This document shows positions 35,573 to 44,388 of a DNA stretch of 64,000 nucleotides, one piece after another. How positions within the stretch are numbered: position 1 is the stretch's first letter; every line of letters starts with the position of its first letter. The notes beneath the pieces were generated by a model, which was not told the DNA's origin, ran no database searches, and worked only from the letters and a program-made list of their open reading frames with translations. The translations under genes and the position numbers were made by a program. Source of the DNA: Agrobacterium sp. a22-2 (lineage in GTDB: Bacteria; Pseudomonadota; Alphaproteobacteria; Rhizobiales; Rhizobiaceae); the NCBI RefSeq assembly GCF_012276985.1, contig NZ_JAAXMM010000016.1, forward strand, positions 81,751 through 145,750. Direction: 5' to 3'.

Positions 35573-36442
35573 TCAAGCCGCGGTCGCGGTTTCCGAGGCG
35601 AAGTCGCGATAGGAGCGCAGCGGACGGCCGAGAAGCGTCGTCAGGCGCTCGACGTCGCCACCCTCGGACAGCATGCCGTCGGTCAAGAAGCGCTCGCCCA
35701 TCATGCGCATGTCGTAGGCCATCCACGGCGGCATGAACTGCTTGAGGTTCTGCTCGAAGGCAGCCGTATCGCCACCGCCATAGTTGATCTGACGGCCAAG
35801 AACGTCCGACCAAATGGCAGCAATGTCAGTCCCGGTAAGGGTGTCTGGACCGACCAGGTTGATGCGAGTGATCGGCAGCGGCTGTGCGGCCCGTTCGCGT
35901 CGCAGCAGTTCAATTGCAGCAATCTCCGCGATATCGCGGACGTCGATCATGGCAAGGCCCTTGGTCCCGACGGGCATCGGGTAGACGCCATAGCCAGTGA
36001 TGACGTCCTTGATCGTCAGATCGTTCTGGATGAAATAGGCCGGGCGCAGGATCGTGGCGTTCATGCCCATCTGCTCGATCATCCGTTCGACGCCAAACTT
36101 GCCGGCAAAGTGCGGTACGTTCACGTAGATGTCCGGGTGGATCACAGACAGGTAAACGATCCGCTCAACGCCCGCAGAGCGGGCGACATTGAGGGCGATC
36201 AAAGCCTGGGTAAACTCGTCTGGTGCGACAGCGTTCAGCAGGAAGAGCGTCGAGACACCGTCGAAGGCAGTGCGCAGCGAGTCGACGTCGAGAAAGTCAC
36301 CTTTCACGACGGCAACGCCTGCCGGGAAATTGGCCTTGGAGGGCTCGCGGACGAGCGCGCGGACATCGGCGCCGCGATCGACGAGGTGCTGAATGACTTG
36401 GCTGCCGATATTGCCGGTGGCGCCGGTTACGAGAATGGTCAT
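35573..36442 (-). CDS. NmrA-family NAD(P)-binding protein
   Basis: 289 residues. Rossmann motif MTILVTGATGNIGSQVI, VRALVREPSK (cofactor selectivity), KGDFLDVDSLRTAF and a C-terminal substrate domain make it an NmrA/quinone-reductase-2-like protein. Members reduce quinones or sense the NAD(P) redox state. It diverges from the LysR gene at 36549 over a 106-base region with an inverted repeat, the classic layout for LysR control. Confidence 0.82.
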   Translation of the reverse strand: MTILVTGATGNIGSQVIQHLVDRGADVRALVREPSKANFPAGVAVVKGDFLDVDSLRTAFDGVSTLFLLNAVAPDEFTQALIALNVARSAGVERIVYLSVIHPDIYVNVPHFAGKFGVERMIEQMGMNATILRPAYFIQNDLTIKDVITGYGVYPMPVGTKGLAMIDVRDIAEIAAIELLRRERAAQPLPITRINLVGPDTLTGTDIAAIWSDVLGRQINYGGGDTAAFEQNLKQFMPPWMAYDMRMMGERFLTDGMLSEGGDVERLTTLLGRPLRSYRDFASETATAA

Positions 36443-36508
36443 GGGATTTTCTCCGGGTTGGGATTGCTTGACACCCGGAATATGGCTGGTTCATTGTTAA
36501 ACCAATAG

Positions 36509-36526
36509 ACTGTTAAATTAGACAGT
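36509..36526. promoter_or_regulatory. Candidate LysR operator
   Basis: Inverted repeat ACTGT-N8-ACAGT in the divergent region between the NmrA-like gene and the LysR gene, 23 bases before the LysR start. Placement and symmetry fit autoregulation by the LysR protein. Confidence 0.45.
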
Positions 36527-36548
36527 TCGTCTCACAGGTGGAACGATT

Positions 36549-37439
36549 ATGGATCTCGTCGCTCTTGCCGATTTCAACCTTGTCGCGCGTCACGGTGGTT
36601 TCGGCAAAGCGTCGCGGGCGTCCGGCCGTCCCAAAGCGACCTTGTCCCGACGGGTGACGGAACTGGAGGCTGCCCTTCAGCTTCGGCTGTTTGAACGTGG
36701 CGCGCGCAACCTGAAACTCACCGAGGAAGGACGCGCCCTTCATGAGCGGACAGCCGCTCTGCTGACGGAGCTCGACGAAACGGCGGCCACCATCGCGGCG
36801 GGCGGGAATAAGCCGCGCGGCAGGTTACGGATCAGCGCGCCGCTGCTGTTTTCGCAGACCGCCATGGGTCGGATCGCGGCGGGTTTTGCAGTCAAATATC
36901 CGGACGTGCGGTTGGAGGTCACCACAGAGGACCGAGCCGTAGACATGATCGAGGAAGGCTATGATCTCGTCATCCGGGTCAATCCCGACCCGGACGAAAG
37001 TCTTGTCGGCCGAGTCTTTCTGCATGATCGCCTCGTCGTCGTGGCAAGCCCCGACCTTCCCCGCCCAGTGGCAGATCACTCGGCGCCAGGTGTCGTACGC
37101 GGGGCCGGCGATCAGCAGACCTGGAACGTCGTGACGTCAGAAGGACCCGCGACGATCGGGATCGAGCCCATCCTCGCCTTGTCGTCACTCATCATGGTTC
37201 GAGATGCCGTGCGCATTGGCGTAGGCGCTGCTCGTATGCCGATTTCGCTGGTGAGTCACGATCTGGCCGACGGCACTTTGCTGCACTGGGGCGATATCGA
37301 GGGCTCCGAGATTGCGCTGTGGGCGCTTTACCCGTCGCGGCGTCTGCTCAGCGCGCGGGTATCTGCCTTCCTGGATTTTCTGAAACAGGCTTTTCCCAAC
37401 GGAACGCCCGATGAACTGGCGGCCTACATCGGCAGGTGA
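36549..37439 (+). CDS. LysR-family transcriptional regulator
   Basis: 296 residues. N-terminal winged HTH (DFNLVARHGGFGKASRASG, LSRRVTELEAALQLRLFERG) and a C-terminal periplasmic-binding-like effector domain (GRLRISAPLLFSQTAMGRIA onward). The effector domain places it with LysR proteins controlling NAD(P)-dependent oxidoreductases and stress genes. It likely activates the divergent NmrA/DUF1857/oxidoreductase set. It converges with the AraC gene, 35 bases apart. Confidence 0.88.
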   Translation: MDLVALADFNLVARHGGFGKASRASGRPKATLSRRVTELEAALQLRLFERGARNLKLTEEGRALHERTAALLTELDETAATIAAGGNKPRGRLRISAPLLFSQTAMGRIAAGFAVKYPDVRLEVTTEDRAVDMIEEGYDLVIRVNPDPDESLVGRVFLHDRLVVVASPDLPRPVADHSAPGVVRGAGDQQTWNVVTSEGPATIGIEPILALSSLIMVRDAVRIGVGAARMPISLVSHDLADGTLLHWGDIEGSEIALWALYPSRRLLSARVSAFLDFLKQAFPNGTPDELAAYIGR

Positions 37440-37473
37440 CGGACCGCCTGTTCCACATTTTGCACTGCCAGCA

Positions 37474-38373
37474 TTACCCAGCAGTGTTTACCCGCGAATA
37501 AGCGCCGGGCGGCATTCCTACATGCCGACTGAACGCGACGCTGAAGGCGCTTGCCGAGCCATAGCCGACCCGTTGTGCGATCTCGGCTGTGGCAACATCC
37601 TTGCGAAGGAATTCCTTCGCCAGCGCCATACGCCAGCCGGTCGTGTATTCCATCGGGGCCACGCCAACCTCCCTCCGGAAACGATCGAAGAAGGTTGAAC
37701 GGGACATGGCGGCATCCCGCGCGAGTGTTTCCACCGTCATGCTGCGACCCGGATCTGCGTGAATCCGGCGCAAGGTCGGTGCCAGCAACGGATCGGCCAT
37801 TCCGCGCAGGAGACCGGGCGGGGCCGCCGCACTTGCTGTTGATCGCAACGCTTCGATCAACAGCACCTCCAACAACCGGTGAAGCACCATCTCACGGGCG
37901 GTACGGTCGGCTCTCGTTTCGTCGTTTATCATCCGGACAAGCATCATCAGCCGCTCTTCGCCTCGAACATGGATGATCTCCGGTAGCAACGAGACGAGAA
38001 GAGCCTCGTCATCCGAGCCAAAGGCACAATGTCCAACCATCGCCTTGATTTCGGCGGGAGCCTCCGGGTCTCCGAGCCGGAAGACACCCGGGCTGGTCTC
38101 AAGACGCTGGGCAAGCGCTCCGCGCGGCGGCGGTTCCAGGCTGCTCATCGTGAACGAGAAGATTTCCGGAACCAGAACAAAGTCGCCGGCGGTCAAAAGC
38201 ATCGGCTCACGACCGATGATCGTCATCCGGCAATGGCCATCGACCACGGCGCAATAAAAGGGGCTTCCAAGTTCCGTGCGCTCGACGAGCCACTGACCGC
38301 CACCCGTCACGAGCTTTGAGATCGACGGCCTTGGCTTGAGCAGGGAAACGACTTCGGCAATTGGATCGCTCAT
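37474..38373 (-). CDS. AraC-family regulator with N-terminal cupin domain
   Basis: 299 residues. The N-terminal cupin_6 ligand domain (VTGGGQWLVERTELGSPFYC, REPMLLTAGDFVLVPE) is followed by two helix-turn-helix motifs (TLARDAAMSRSTFFDRFRRE and IAQRVGYGSASAFSVAFSRH). Such proteins control detoxification or SDR genes lying next to them. The start at 38373 is the family-typical MSDPIAEVV; upstream of it the intergenic region is missing and a truncated SDR frame begins within a few bases, so the native promoter seems deleted. Confidence 0.85.
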   Translation of the reverse strand: MSDPIAEVVSLLKPRPSISKLVTGGGQWLVERTELGSPFYCAVVDGHCRMTIIGREPMLLTAGDFVLVPEIFSFTMSSLEPPPRGALAQRLETSPGVFRLGDPEAPAEIKAMVGHCAFGSDDEALLVSLLPEIIHVRGEERLMMLVRMINDETRADRTAREMVLHRLLEVLLIEALRSTASAAAPPGLLRGMADPLLAPTLRRIHADPGRSMTVETLARDAAMSRSTFFDRFRREVGVAPMEYTTGWRMALAKEFLRKDVATAEIAQRVGYGSASAFSVAFSRHVGMPPGAYSRVNTAG

Positions 38374-38376
38374 GGC

Positions 38377-39099
38377 TTCGGTCTCGCCATCGCGCAAACA
38401 TTTGTGACGGCAGGATGGGACGTGGTCGCGACCATGCGTATTCCGCAGACCGATCTGATACCCAAAAGCGAAAAGCTCAAGATCCTGGCGCTGGACGTGA
38501 CCAACGCGGATAGCATCACGAAGGCGGTCGAAGCGGCCGGACCGATCGATGCTCTGGTCAACAACGCCGGCGTCGGCATGCTCAATGTGCTGGAAGGCGC
38601 GGAGATGCCGAAAATCCGCGAACTGTTCGAGACGAACGTGTTCGGCGCGATGGCGATGACCAAAGCCGTTCTTCCGCAAATGCGCATCCGTCGGTCAGGC
38701 GTTATCGTCAACGTCAGCTCCAGCGTCACCATCAAGCCGCTGCCCGCACTCTCAGTCTACAGCGCCAGCAAGGCAGCGCTGAACGCTTTCACCGAAAGTC
38801 TCGCTCTTGAAGCGGCTCTCTTTGGCGTCCGCGCCAAACTTGTTCTGCCGGGTTCGGCGCCGACGACCGGGTTCGGCAAAAATGCCGTCGCCCGTATGGG
38901 AATGGATATCCCCGAGCCGTATAGCGCATTCGTCCACGACTACCTGACAACGCTGCGTTCCGGCACAGAATTCACGACGCCGGATGATGTCGCAGAGGCA
39001 GTCTGGCGCGCGGTGACGGAGCTTGACGCGCCGATGAAAACGCCCGCCGGCGGGGATGCGCAAACCTGGTTCCGCGAGGCAGGCCACTCGCTGGCCTGA
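38377..39099 (+). pseudogene. Short-chain dehydrogenase lacking its N-terminal Rossmann start
   Basis: The frame encodes most of an SDR: LVNNAGVGM, NVSSSVTIKPLP with catalytic Ser, YSASKAALNAF with Tyr and Lys, ending at 39099 (the first usable start, GTG 38404, gives 231 aa). The glycine-rich cofactor motif is cut: only GFGLAIAQTF remains, and the preceding ~12 residues (TGASS-like) are replaced by sequence of the AraC start. No ATG exists upstream in frame before a stop at 38317. Initiation at GTG 38404 would lack the cofactor loop entirely. Probably a 5'-deleted gene. Confidence 0.65.
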
Positions 39100-39138
39100 A
39101 GACGATCACCCGGACATCAATGCTTAAGGATCCCGACC

Positions 39139-40083
39139 ATGAACAATCTGATCGATCTTGCCAAATATATCCCCACGCCTGAAGCCATGCTCACTGTGGC
39201 CTATACCCCAATCCGGTTGCCGATGCCCGGCCGCCAACCGCTGGAACTGCGCCTGACCGCACCTGCGACCGGTGGCGACCTTCCTATCGTGCTGCTGTCG
39301 CATGGGTTCGGCCCGTCCAACTATATTCCGTCGAAAGACGGTTACGCCCCACTGGCCCAATTTTGGGCGGAGAGGGGTTTCGCTGTGATCCAGCCGACGC
39401 ATGCGAGTTCGCGTGTCGGTGGCTTGCCTTCGGATGTACCCGGCGCGCCGTTCTTCTGGCGCGAGCGCGTCGAGGAGATAAAGGCTATTCTCGACCAACT
39501 GTCGGAGGTTGAACGGCAGGCACCCTCCGTTGCTGGCCGGATGGATCATTCCCGCATTGGCGCCGCCGGTCATTCCTTCGGCGGGCACACGGTCGGGCTC
39601 CTTTTAGGCGCGCAGCTGAATGGCGAGGATTTCTCCGATCCACGCATCTCGGCGGGTATCCTGCTGGCTTCGCCCGGCCGCGGCGGAAAGGACATGACCG
39701 ATGAGAACGCCGCACGGTTTCCGTTCTTTGACGTTAATTTCTCGACGATGACGACACGCAGCCTTGTCGTCTGCGGTGATGCGGACGATCCGCATTTCAC
39801 AACCCGTGGCCCTGAATGGCATGCGGACGCGTTTCACGATGGGCCGGGCGCAGAGGCCCTGTTGATGTTGCACGGCGTCGGACACGGGCTTGGCGGGATC
39901 GCCGGGCTTGACGCAAAGGAAACCGAGATCGAGGCACCCGACGCGCTGGAAGCTTTGAGGCGTCTGACGCTCGCCTGGCTTCAGACGACGCTGCGAGCGG
40001 ATGAAGGTGCATGGCCCAGAGCATGCCTCGCACTCGAGGGTAAAGCCGCGCCGCTTGCGGATGTCACGCAAAGCCAGCACTAA
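39139..40083 (+). CDS. Alpha/beta hydrolase (PAF-acetylhydrolase-like)
   Basis: 314 residues with the alpha/beta hydrolase fold: IVLLSHGFGPS oxyanion region, nucleophile Ser in AAGHSFGGHT (about residue 143), an acidic residue in VVCGDADDPHF, and catalytic His in LHGVGHGLGG. The layout resembles the platelet-activating-factor acetylhydrolase/dienelactone-like group of esterases. No signal peptide, so cytoplasmic. It follows the truncated SDR by 40 bases and may have shared its promoter. Substrate unknown. Confidence 0.8.
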   Translation: MNNLIDLAKYIPTPEAMLTVAYTPIRLPMPGRQPLELRLTAPATGGDLPIVLLSHGFGPSNYIPSKDGYAPLAQFWAERGFAVIQPTHASSRVGGLPSDVPGAPFFWRERVEEIKAILDQLSEVERQAPSVAGRMDHSRIGAAGHSFGGHTVGLLLGAQLNGEDFSDPRISAGILLASPGRGGKDMTDENAARFPFFDVNFSTMTTRSLVVCGDADDPHFTTRGPEWHADAFHDGPGAEALLMLHGVGHGLGGIAGLDAKETEIEAPDALEALRRLTLAWLQTTLRADEGAWPRACLALEGKAAPLADVTQSQH

Positions 40084-40696
40084 ATTCGGTGAAGTCGATT
40101 GGCGGCCAGGTTGCTCCTCGCGACCCGGCCGTTCGTGGTTTTAAGGAACGGGTTGACCGGCGGAAAGCATCGCGCGGCTCGAAGCCCTGGTTGGTCTTCC
40201 GGCCGGGGCGTGGTCCGGCTGAATCTGCGAGTGGGGAGTGAGCACGCCTCAGTCTTGTCATCCAGGAATGGCACCAGAACCGACTACCTGAGGAAGCAAT
40301 GCACCGTTCCCGGCAACCTCCCACATGCAGTCGTTGGCTTCGACCACTCGATCGGGGCTTGTGGGCGTTATGCACCCATTTCCATTGGTCACCACCCGAT
40401 GATGCCATTGCCGTACCCCTTGATCTGCCAGCTGGCACGTCCACTGCGGTCTCGATGGGGCATGTCTGACCAAAGACCGCCTCGCGGTGCTCGGCTCGAT
40501 CGGCATCCGCAACGGCCGGCTCGTTTTCTTCCCCTGTGCGCTGAAGCACCCATTCCTCGCGAGACAAGAAAGCCTCTCCCTGGCCGTCCTCCACTCCGTT
40601 TCGGCCTTTCAGGTGCAGGCCGATCGTCCCCGGTCCTATCGACTGCCATCGAGGCCGCGATGGACGCGGCCCGAACAACCGAAAAGGATTACGACA
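40084..40696. other. 613-base stretch without a recognisable gene
   Basis: Overlapping frames exist on both strands but none shows a domain, a ribosome site or protein-like composition. It leads into the DUF736 gene and resembles the long leaders before other plasmid genes of this window. I see no repeats or RNA motif that I can name. Confidence 0.4.
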
Positions 40697-41008
40697 ATGG
40701 CAACCATCGGCTCTTTCACCGCTTCCGGCAACGGCTTCTCCGGCACCATCAAGACCCTCAACCTCAACGTCAAGGCAACTATCCGCGGCGTCGAGCGCAC
40801 TTCCGAAAAGGGCCCGGACTACCGCATCCTCGCCGGGGCTACGGTCGAATTCGGAGCAGCCTGGAAGAAGACCTCGAACGAAGGCCGCGACTATCTCTCG
40901 GTCAAGCTCGACGACCCGAGCTTCCCGGCTCCAATCTACGCGACGCTGATCGAGGTCGAAGGCGAAGAAGGCCTCTCCCTCATCTGGTCCCGGTCCAACC
41001 GGGACTGA
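40697..41008 (+). CDS. DUF736 plasmid protein
   Basis: 103 residues matching DUF736: ATIGSFTASGNGFSGTIKTL, then DYRILAGATVEFGAAWKKTS and DYLSVKLDDPSFPAPIYATL. These small beta-rich proteins are hallmarks of alphaproteobacterial conjugative plasmids and ICEs; function unknown, perhaps single-strand DNA related. A terminator follows 8 bases after the stop. The open frame back to 40487 lacks family similarity. Confidence 0.85.
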   Translation: MATIGSFTASGNGFSGTIKTLNLNVKATIRGVERTSEKGPDYRILAGATVEFGAAWKKTSNEGRDYLSVKLDDPSFPAPIYATLIEVEGEEGLSLIWSRSNRD

Positions 41009-41016
41009 TACTGGAT

Positions 41017-41036
41017 GCCCCGCCGTAAGGCGGGGC
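41017..41036 (+). terminator. Intrinsic terminator after DUF736
   Basis: GCCCCGCC-GTAA-GGCGGGGC, an 8-bp perfect stem with a short loop, between DUF736 and the convergent HU remnant. The T-run is weak (CTCTCC), but the stem could act on both strands. Confidence 0.6.
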
Positions 41037-41051
41037 TCTCCACGTCAAGGA

Positions 41052-41330
41052 TCACTTGTTCAGTGCATCTTTGAGCGCCTTGGCAGGCGCGAAGGTCAGC
41101 TTCTTCGAAGCGGCAACCGTCATTTTTTCTCCGGTCGCAGGATTGCGACCCTCGCGCTCAGGCGATGCCTTCACCTTGAATTTTCCGAAGCCGGGGATCG
41201 AGGTTTCAGCGTCGGAGGCTGCTGCATCGGCAATGGGCCTGGAACACCGCCTCTACGATACCTTTGGCCTGGACCTTCGTCAGGCCATTGTCGGCTGCAA
41301 TCTTGTCGGCGATTCATTGGTGGTGGTCAT
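41052..41330 (-). pseudogene. HU-family DNA-binding protein gene with two offsetting indels
   Basis: Read on the minus strand the gene begins MTTTNE and ends with the HU C-terminus (PGFGKFKVKASPEREGRNPA, then LTFAPAKALKDALNK). Between them a base is missing near 41312 (in what should be NELADK) and an extra base is present near 41235-41237 (VFQA/IADAA). The shifted segment has a TGA, so no continuous protein is made. The total length, 92 codons plus stop, equals normal HU. Either a recent pseudogene or two sequencing errors. Confidence 0.75.
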
Positions 41331-41412
41331 GGGATTCCTCGCATCTTCTAACAAAGATAAAATCCGTGTCAGCTCCTGACTGGATTGTCATCGGTGACGA
41401 TGGGGGCGAGGA

Positions 41413-41679
41413 TCAGATCCGCTGGATGTCCACAGGTCCTTTTGGCCGATAACCCCGTTTGCGCTTCTCGCAAAGGACGTCGAGGAACAGGTTGATGGCC
41501 TGGCTCTCATTGTCGAACAGATGCACCATCTGCTGTCCGCGCGTTCCAATTCGACCCCAGGCGCGCACAAGCGAAACCTCGCCGAACAATGTCGGCTGAA
41601 CAGCAAGGGCGTAGAACCGCGCCATGTTCTTTTCCGGCGCGATACGCTCGATATAGAGGTGGTAGGGCTGCGTGATCAT
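41413..41679 (-). CDS. WGR-domain protein
   Basis: 88 residues consisting of little more than a WGR domain: YHLYIERIAPEKNMARFYAL, FGEVSLVRAWGRIGTRGQQ, then the closing helix NLFLDVLCEKRKRGY. WGR domains bind nucleic acids and occur in PARPs and in small plasmid proteins. The start is set at ATG 41679; twelve further codons are open upstream. It lies near SNase, HU and DUF736 genes, forming a nucleic-acid-binding accessory patch beside the tra region. Confidence 0.8.
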   Translation of the reverse strand: MITQPYHLYIERIAPEKNMARFYALAVQPTLFGEVSLVRAWGRIGTRGQQMVHLFDNESQAINLFLDVLCEKRKRGYRPKGPVDIQRI

Positions 41680-41773
41680 GCCCACAGAGTCGCGCGTTCG
41701 GACTCTGCCGTCCAATGACAGTTTTGAATCGGATGGGCATTATCGATTCACAACGCTGATCCGTGCATCCGTT

Positions 41774-42217
41774 TCATTCGCACCAACTCTGTCGTGATCC
41801 TTCCCACTTCCGAGCCAAGCCTTCGGCGACGAGAATATCGCCGACCGATCGCCGATCGCAGTAGACGATCCTGAGCTTCCGGCCGAAGCGGTCTTCATCT
41901 CTGGCGCCAATCTTGAACGAGAGCGGACCCGAATTGAGGATGTCGAGCAGACGCTGTTTCGCCGCGAGGCCACGCTCGCGTTCACGCTGGCATCGCGGCG
42001 GGCTTAGCTCCGCCGTGTCGATGTCGGCAATCCGGATCTTTTCACCTCGAAACCAGAAGGTATCGCCGTCCACCACGCGGGTGATCCTTTGGCCGCTGCC
42101 GCAAACAGGAAAGGCATCGTTCGCGCTGTTTGGCTGCTGGGCTGACGCTTCAGACGCGAGGGTGCCGATGGCTAAGGCGGATAGGCTGGTGATGGCCGTA
42201 AAAAGTCTCAATGTCAT
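41774..42217 (-). CDS. Secreted staphylococcal-nuclease-like (SNase) protein
   Basis: 147 residues. An N-terminal signal peptide (FTAITSLSALAIGTLA, cleavage near ASA-QQ) precedes an SNc fold: ITRVVDGDTFWFRGEKIRIADIDT, with the catalytic-type Asp and Arg residues, and RDEDRFGRKLRIVYC. It should act in the periplasm as a thermonuclease-like enzyme. It lies 7 bases downstream of traG, as an SNase gene often does in rhizobial plasmids, and may be co-transcribed with traCDG. Confidence 0.8.
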   Translation of the reverse strand: MTLRLFTAITSLSALAIGTLASEASAQQPNSANDAFPVCGSGQRITRVVDGDTFWFRGEKIRIADIDTAELSPPRCQRERERGLAAKQRLLDILNSGPLSFKIGARDEDRFGRKLRIVYCDRRSVGDILVAEGLARKWEGSRQSWCE

Positions 42218-42223
42218 GGCTCC

Positions 42224-44182
42224 TCAGTTTCTGTCGTCGGAGGCCTTGTAGCTCTTCACCCCTTCCGTGGCTCGGCTGTGAAACCGGTTTTCCCCGACGG
42301 ATCCGCTCATATCCTTGCGTCGAAACCAGATGGCGCGCCCGCAGCGCAGCGGTGCATTGCCTGCAGTAAAGACGATCTGCTCGTCGCCGCGCATGCGCAT
42401 CACTTCATGCGGCAGGATCAGCGGACGGCGGGTCAATTGCTTCGACCGCGAGCGTGAGGATCCTTTCATTCCGGAAGAGCGGTTTGTCTGGTCCACCTCG
42501 ACCGTGGTGTCGCCGCAGCGCTTCGAAATATACTCGGCTGTCTCGGGGTCATTGATTGCCGCAAACGAAATCCAGGATGCAGACTCGAACCATTTGGAGC
42601 TGGCATCACGGCCGCCATAGGCTTCGCGCATCTGGCCGATCGACTGGAAGATCAGCGTCAGGCTGATGCCGTACTTGCGCCCGGCGTCCCGAGCCGTCTC
42701 GAGGATGCGGAGATAGCCAAGGCGCGCCACCTCATCGAGAAGGAACAGGGTGCGGCCCGCGACCTCGCCGTTGCGATTATAGCTCGCATTGAGGAACGAG
42801 CCGATCACCACCCGTGCCAGTCCCGGATGTGCCTCCAGAACCTTCAGATCAAGGGCGATGAAGATGTCTGTGACGCCGGCCGCGAGTTCGTCGGTCGAGA
42901 AACTGTCGCCTGACACGAGGGCGGCATAGTTCGTATAGGAGAGCCAGTGCGTCTCCTTGACCGCATTGGCGTAAACGCCGCTGAACGTTTCCGGCGTCAT
43001 GTTGACGAACACGGCGACGTTCTCGCGGACAAAGGTGGATTCCGACTGCTCGTAAATCCGCGTCAGCCGCTCGCGAAGTTTCGGCTCAGGCTCCGAGAGG
43101 TTGGCCCGGACACGGCGCAACGTCCGGTCCTTTTCGTCGGTATAGCCGGACAAGCAGACGTCGGCGATCAGCGCGGTCAAGAGCTGCATGGCCGACGCGC
43201 GGAAGAAGTCGTCGCGGGCCGAGGCCGCGCGTGCGTTGTCAGTCATGATCCATGTCGCCACAGCGACGATATCCTCTTCTTTGGTGCCACCGAAGCGGCC
43301 GATCCAGTCGAGGGCATTGAATCCGGTCGCAGGGTTGCCGGGATCGAGCACGATCACCTTGCGGCCAGCTTTTCGCCGGTGATCAATCACCATCGGCGCG
43401 ACCTCGCTCGAGGGATCGAGCACAACGAGCCCGCCGCCCCACATGAGCGCGGTCGGAATCGTCACCGACGTCGTCTTGAAACCGCCCGACCCGGCAAAGA
43501 CGATGCCGTGCGACGAGCCGAATGAGCCGTCAAAGCAGAGCAGTGGCGACTTGCCGCCGGCACCCCAACTCTGCGGATTGTCAGTGCGGAACGCCATCGC
43601 CGCGACACTGTCACGATCGACCCGGTATCGCTCGCCGACGACGATGCCGCCCACATCGGAAAACAGTTTCCCGGCCTCCTGCATGCTCATCCAGTTGGCA
43701 TCACCATGCACGGCCCGTTTTCCGCCGATCCGCGTTGGGCCGGACTGGGCAAACGCGGCATTGCCTTTGATCGCAACGCGCACAGCGAACACCCCGCCAA
43801 TCAATGCGGCGCTTGTGCCGACCCCTGTCGCGGGATCGGCATAGGCGAGAACCGATTTCCCCGCCGGCACGCTGCTGGCGATGCCTGCAAGTCGGATTGC
43901 TTCCCGGGCGACTGCGATGGCAATGACCACGGCGTTTCCGGCAAGCACACTCAGCGCGGCTGCCTTGATGTTCGCCGACCCGTTCGCGGCGAACAGCGCG
44001 ATGACGCCGATTGCGGCAGCCGCGACATAGGGTAGGGCGAGACCCGCGCGGCCGAGGAAAAGCTTCGCCTGTGCGCTGGTCCCCAACGCCGCCAGCTTGT
44101 GCTCCATGCCTGTTGTCCCGGCCATTGCGGCCAACATAATGAGCGCCGGTAGAATCCCGAGAAGCAGCCTATTCGCTGTCAT
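42224..44182 (-). CDS. traG: TraG, type IV coupling protein (VirD4-like ATPase)
   Basis: 652 residues. Several N-terminal membrane helices (about residues 5-140) anchor a hexameric ATPase: Walker A region FAGSGGFKTTSVTIPTAL (about 230) and Walker B LFLLDEVARLG (about 465). It links the oriT-bound relaxosome to the mating channel and drives DNA export. ATG 44182 is preferred over the TTG two codons upstream. It overlaps the end of traD by 14 bases, so traC-traD-traG are one unit, divergent from traA as in Ti plasmids. Confidence 0.93.
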   Translation of the reverse strand: MTANRLLLGILPALIMLAAMAGTTGMEHKLAALGTSAQAKLFLGRAGLALPYVAAAAIGVIALFAANGSANIKAAALSVLAGNAVVIAIAVAREAIRLAGIASSVPAGKSVLAYADPATGVGTSAALIGGVFAVRVAIKGNAAFAQSGPTRIGGKRAVHGDANWMSMQEAGKLFSDVGGIVVGERYRVDRDSVAAMAFRTDNPQSWGAGGKSPLLCFDGSFGSSHGIVFAGSGGFKTTSVTIPTALMWGGGLVVLDPSSEVAPMVIDHRRKAGRKVIVLDPGNPATGFNALDWIGRFGGTKEEDIVAVATWIMTDNARAASARDDFFRASAMQLLTALIADVCLSGYTDEKDRTLRRVRANLSEPEPKLRERLTRIYEQSESTFVRENVAVFVNMTPETFSGVYANAVKETHWLSYTNYAALVSGDSFSTDELAAGVTDIFIALDLKVLEAHPGLARVVIGSFLNASYNRNGEVAGRTLFLLDEVARLGYLRILETARDAGRKYGISLTLIFQSIGQMREAYGGRDASSKWFESASWISFAAINDPETAEYISKRCGDTTVEVDQTNRSSGMKGSSRSRSKQLTRRPLILPHEVMRMRGDEQIVFTAGNAPLRCGRAIWFRRKDMSGSVGENRFHSRATEGVKSYKASDDRN

Positions 44183-44384
44183 TGCCAAAGGCCTCCGCGC
44201 CGAGAGCAGTCAGGCGCAAGCGCTCTGCTTCGTCGCCTTTGATCCGCTTTCCGGCTTCGATAAGCAGGCCGAGAAGCAGCGCTCGCTTCTCGTAGCGCAA
44301 GCCCGCCTTCACGATCAGGCCACCGAGCTCAATCTTCTCGCGGGTGTCCTTCTTGCGCGATTCCGTCGATATCCCCTTCGCCAT
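44169..44384 (-). CDS. traD: TraD, small conjugation accessory protein
   Basis: 71 residues of the short rhizobial TraD (not related to F TraD): RKKDTREKIELGGLIVKAGL, then RALLLGLLIEAGKRIK. It sits 4 bases after traC and overlaps traG, the canonical traCDG order. It likely works with TraC in relaxosome assembly at oriT. The upstream open frame to 44570 is a shadow of traC. Confidence 0.88.
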   Translation of the reverse strand: MAKGISTESRKKDTREKIELGGLIVKAGLRYEKRALLLGLLIEAGKRIKGDEAERLRLTALGAEAFGNDSE

Positions 44385-44388
44385 CCGC

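Noticed and set aside
41237..41312. Programmed frameshifting in the HU gene
   Set aside because: No slippery heptamer is present and two opposite shifts would be needed.
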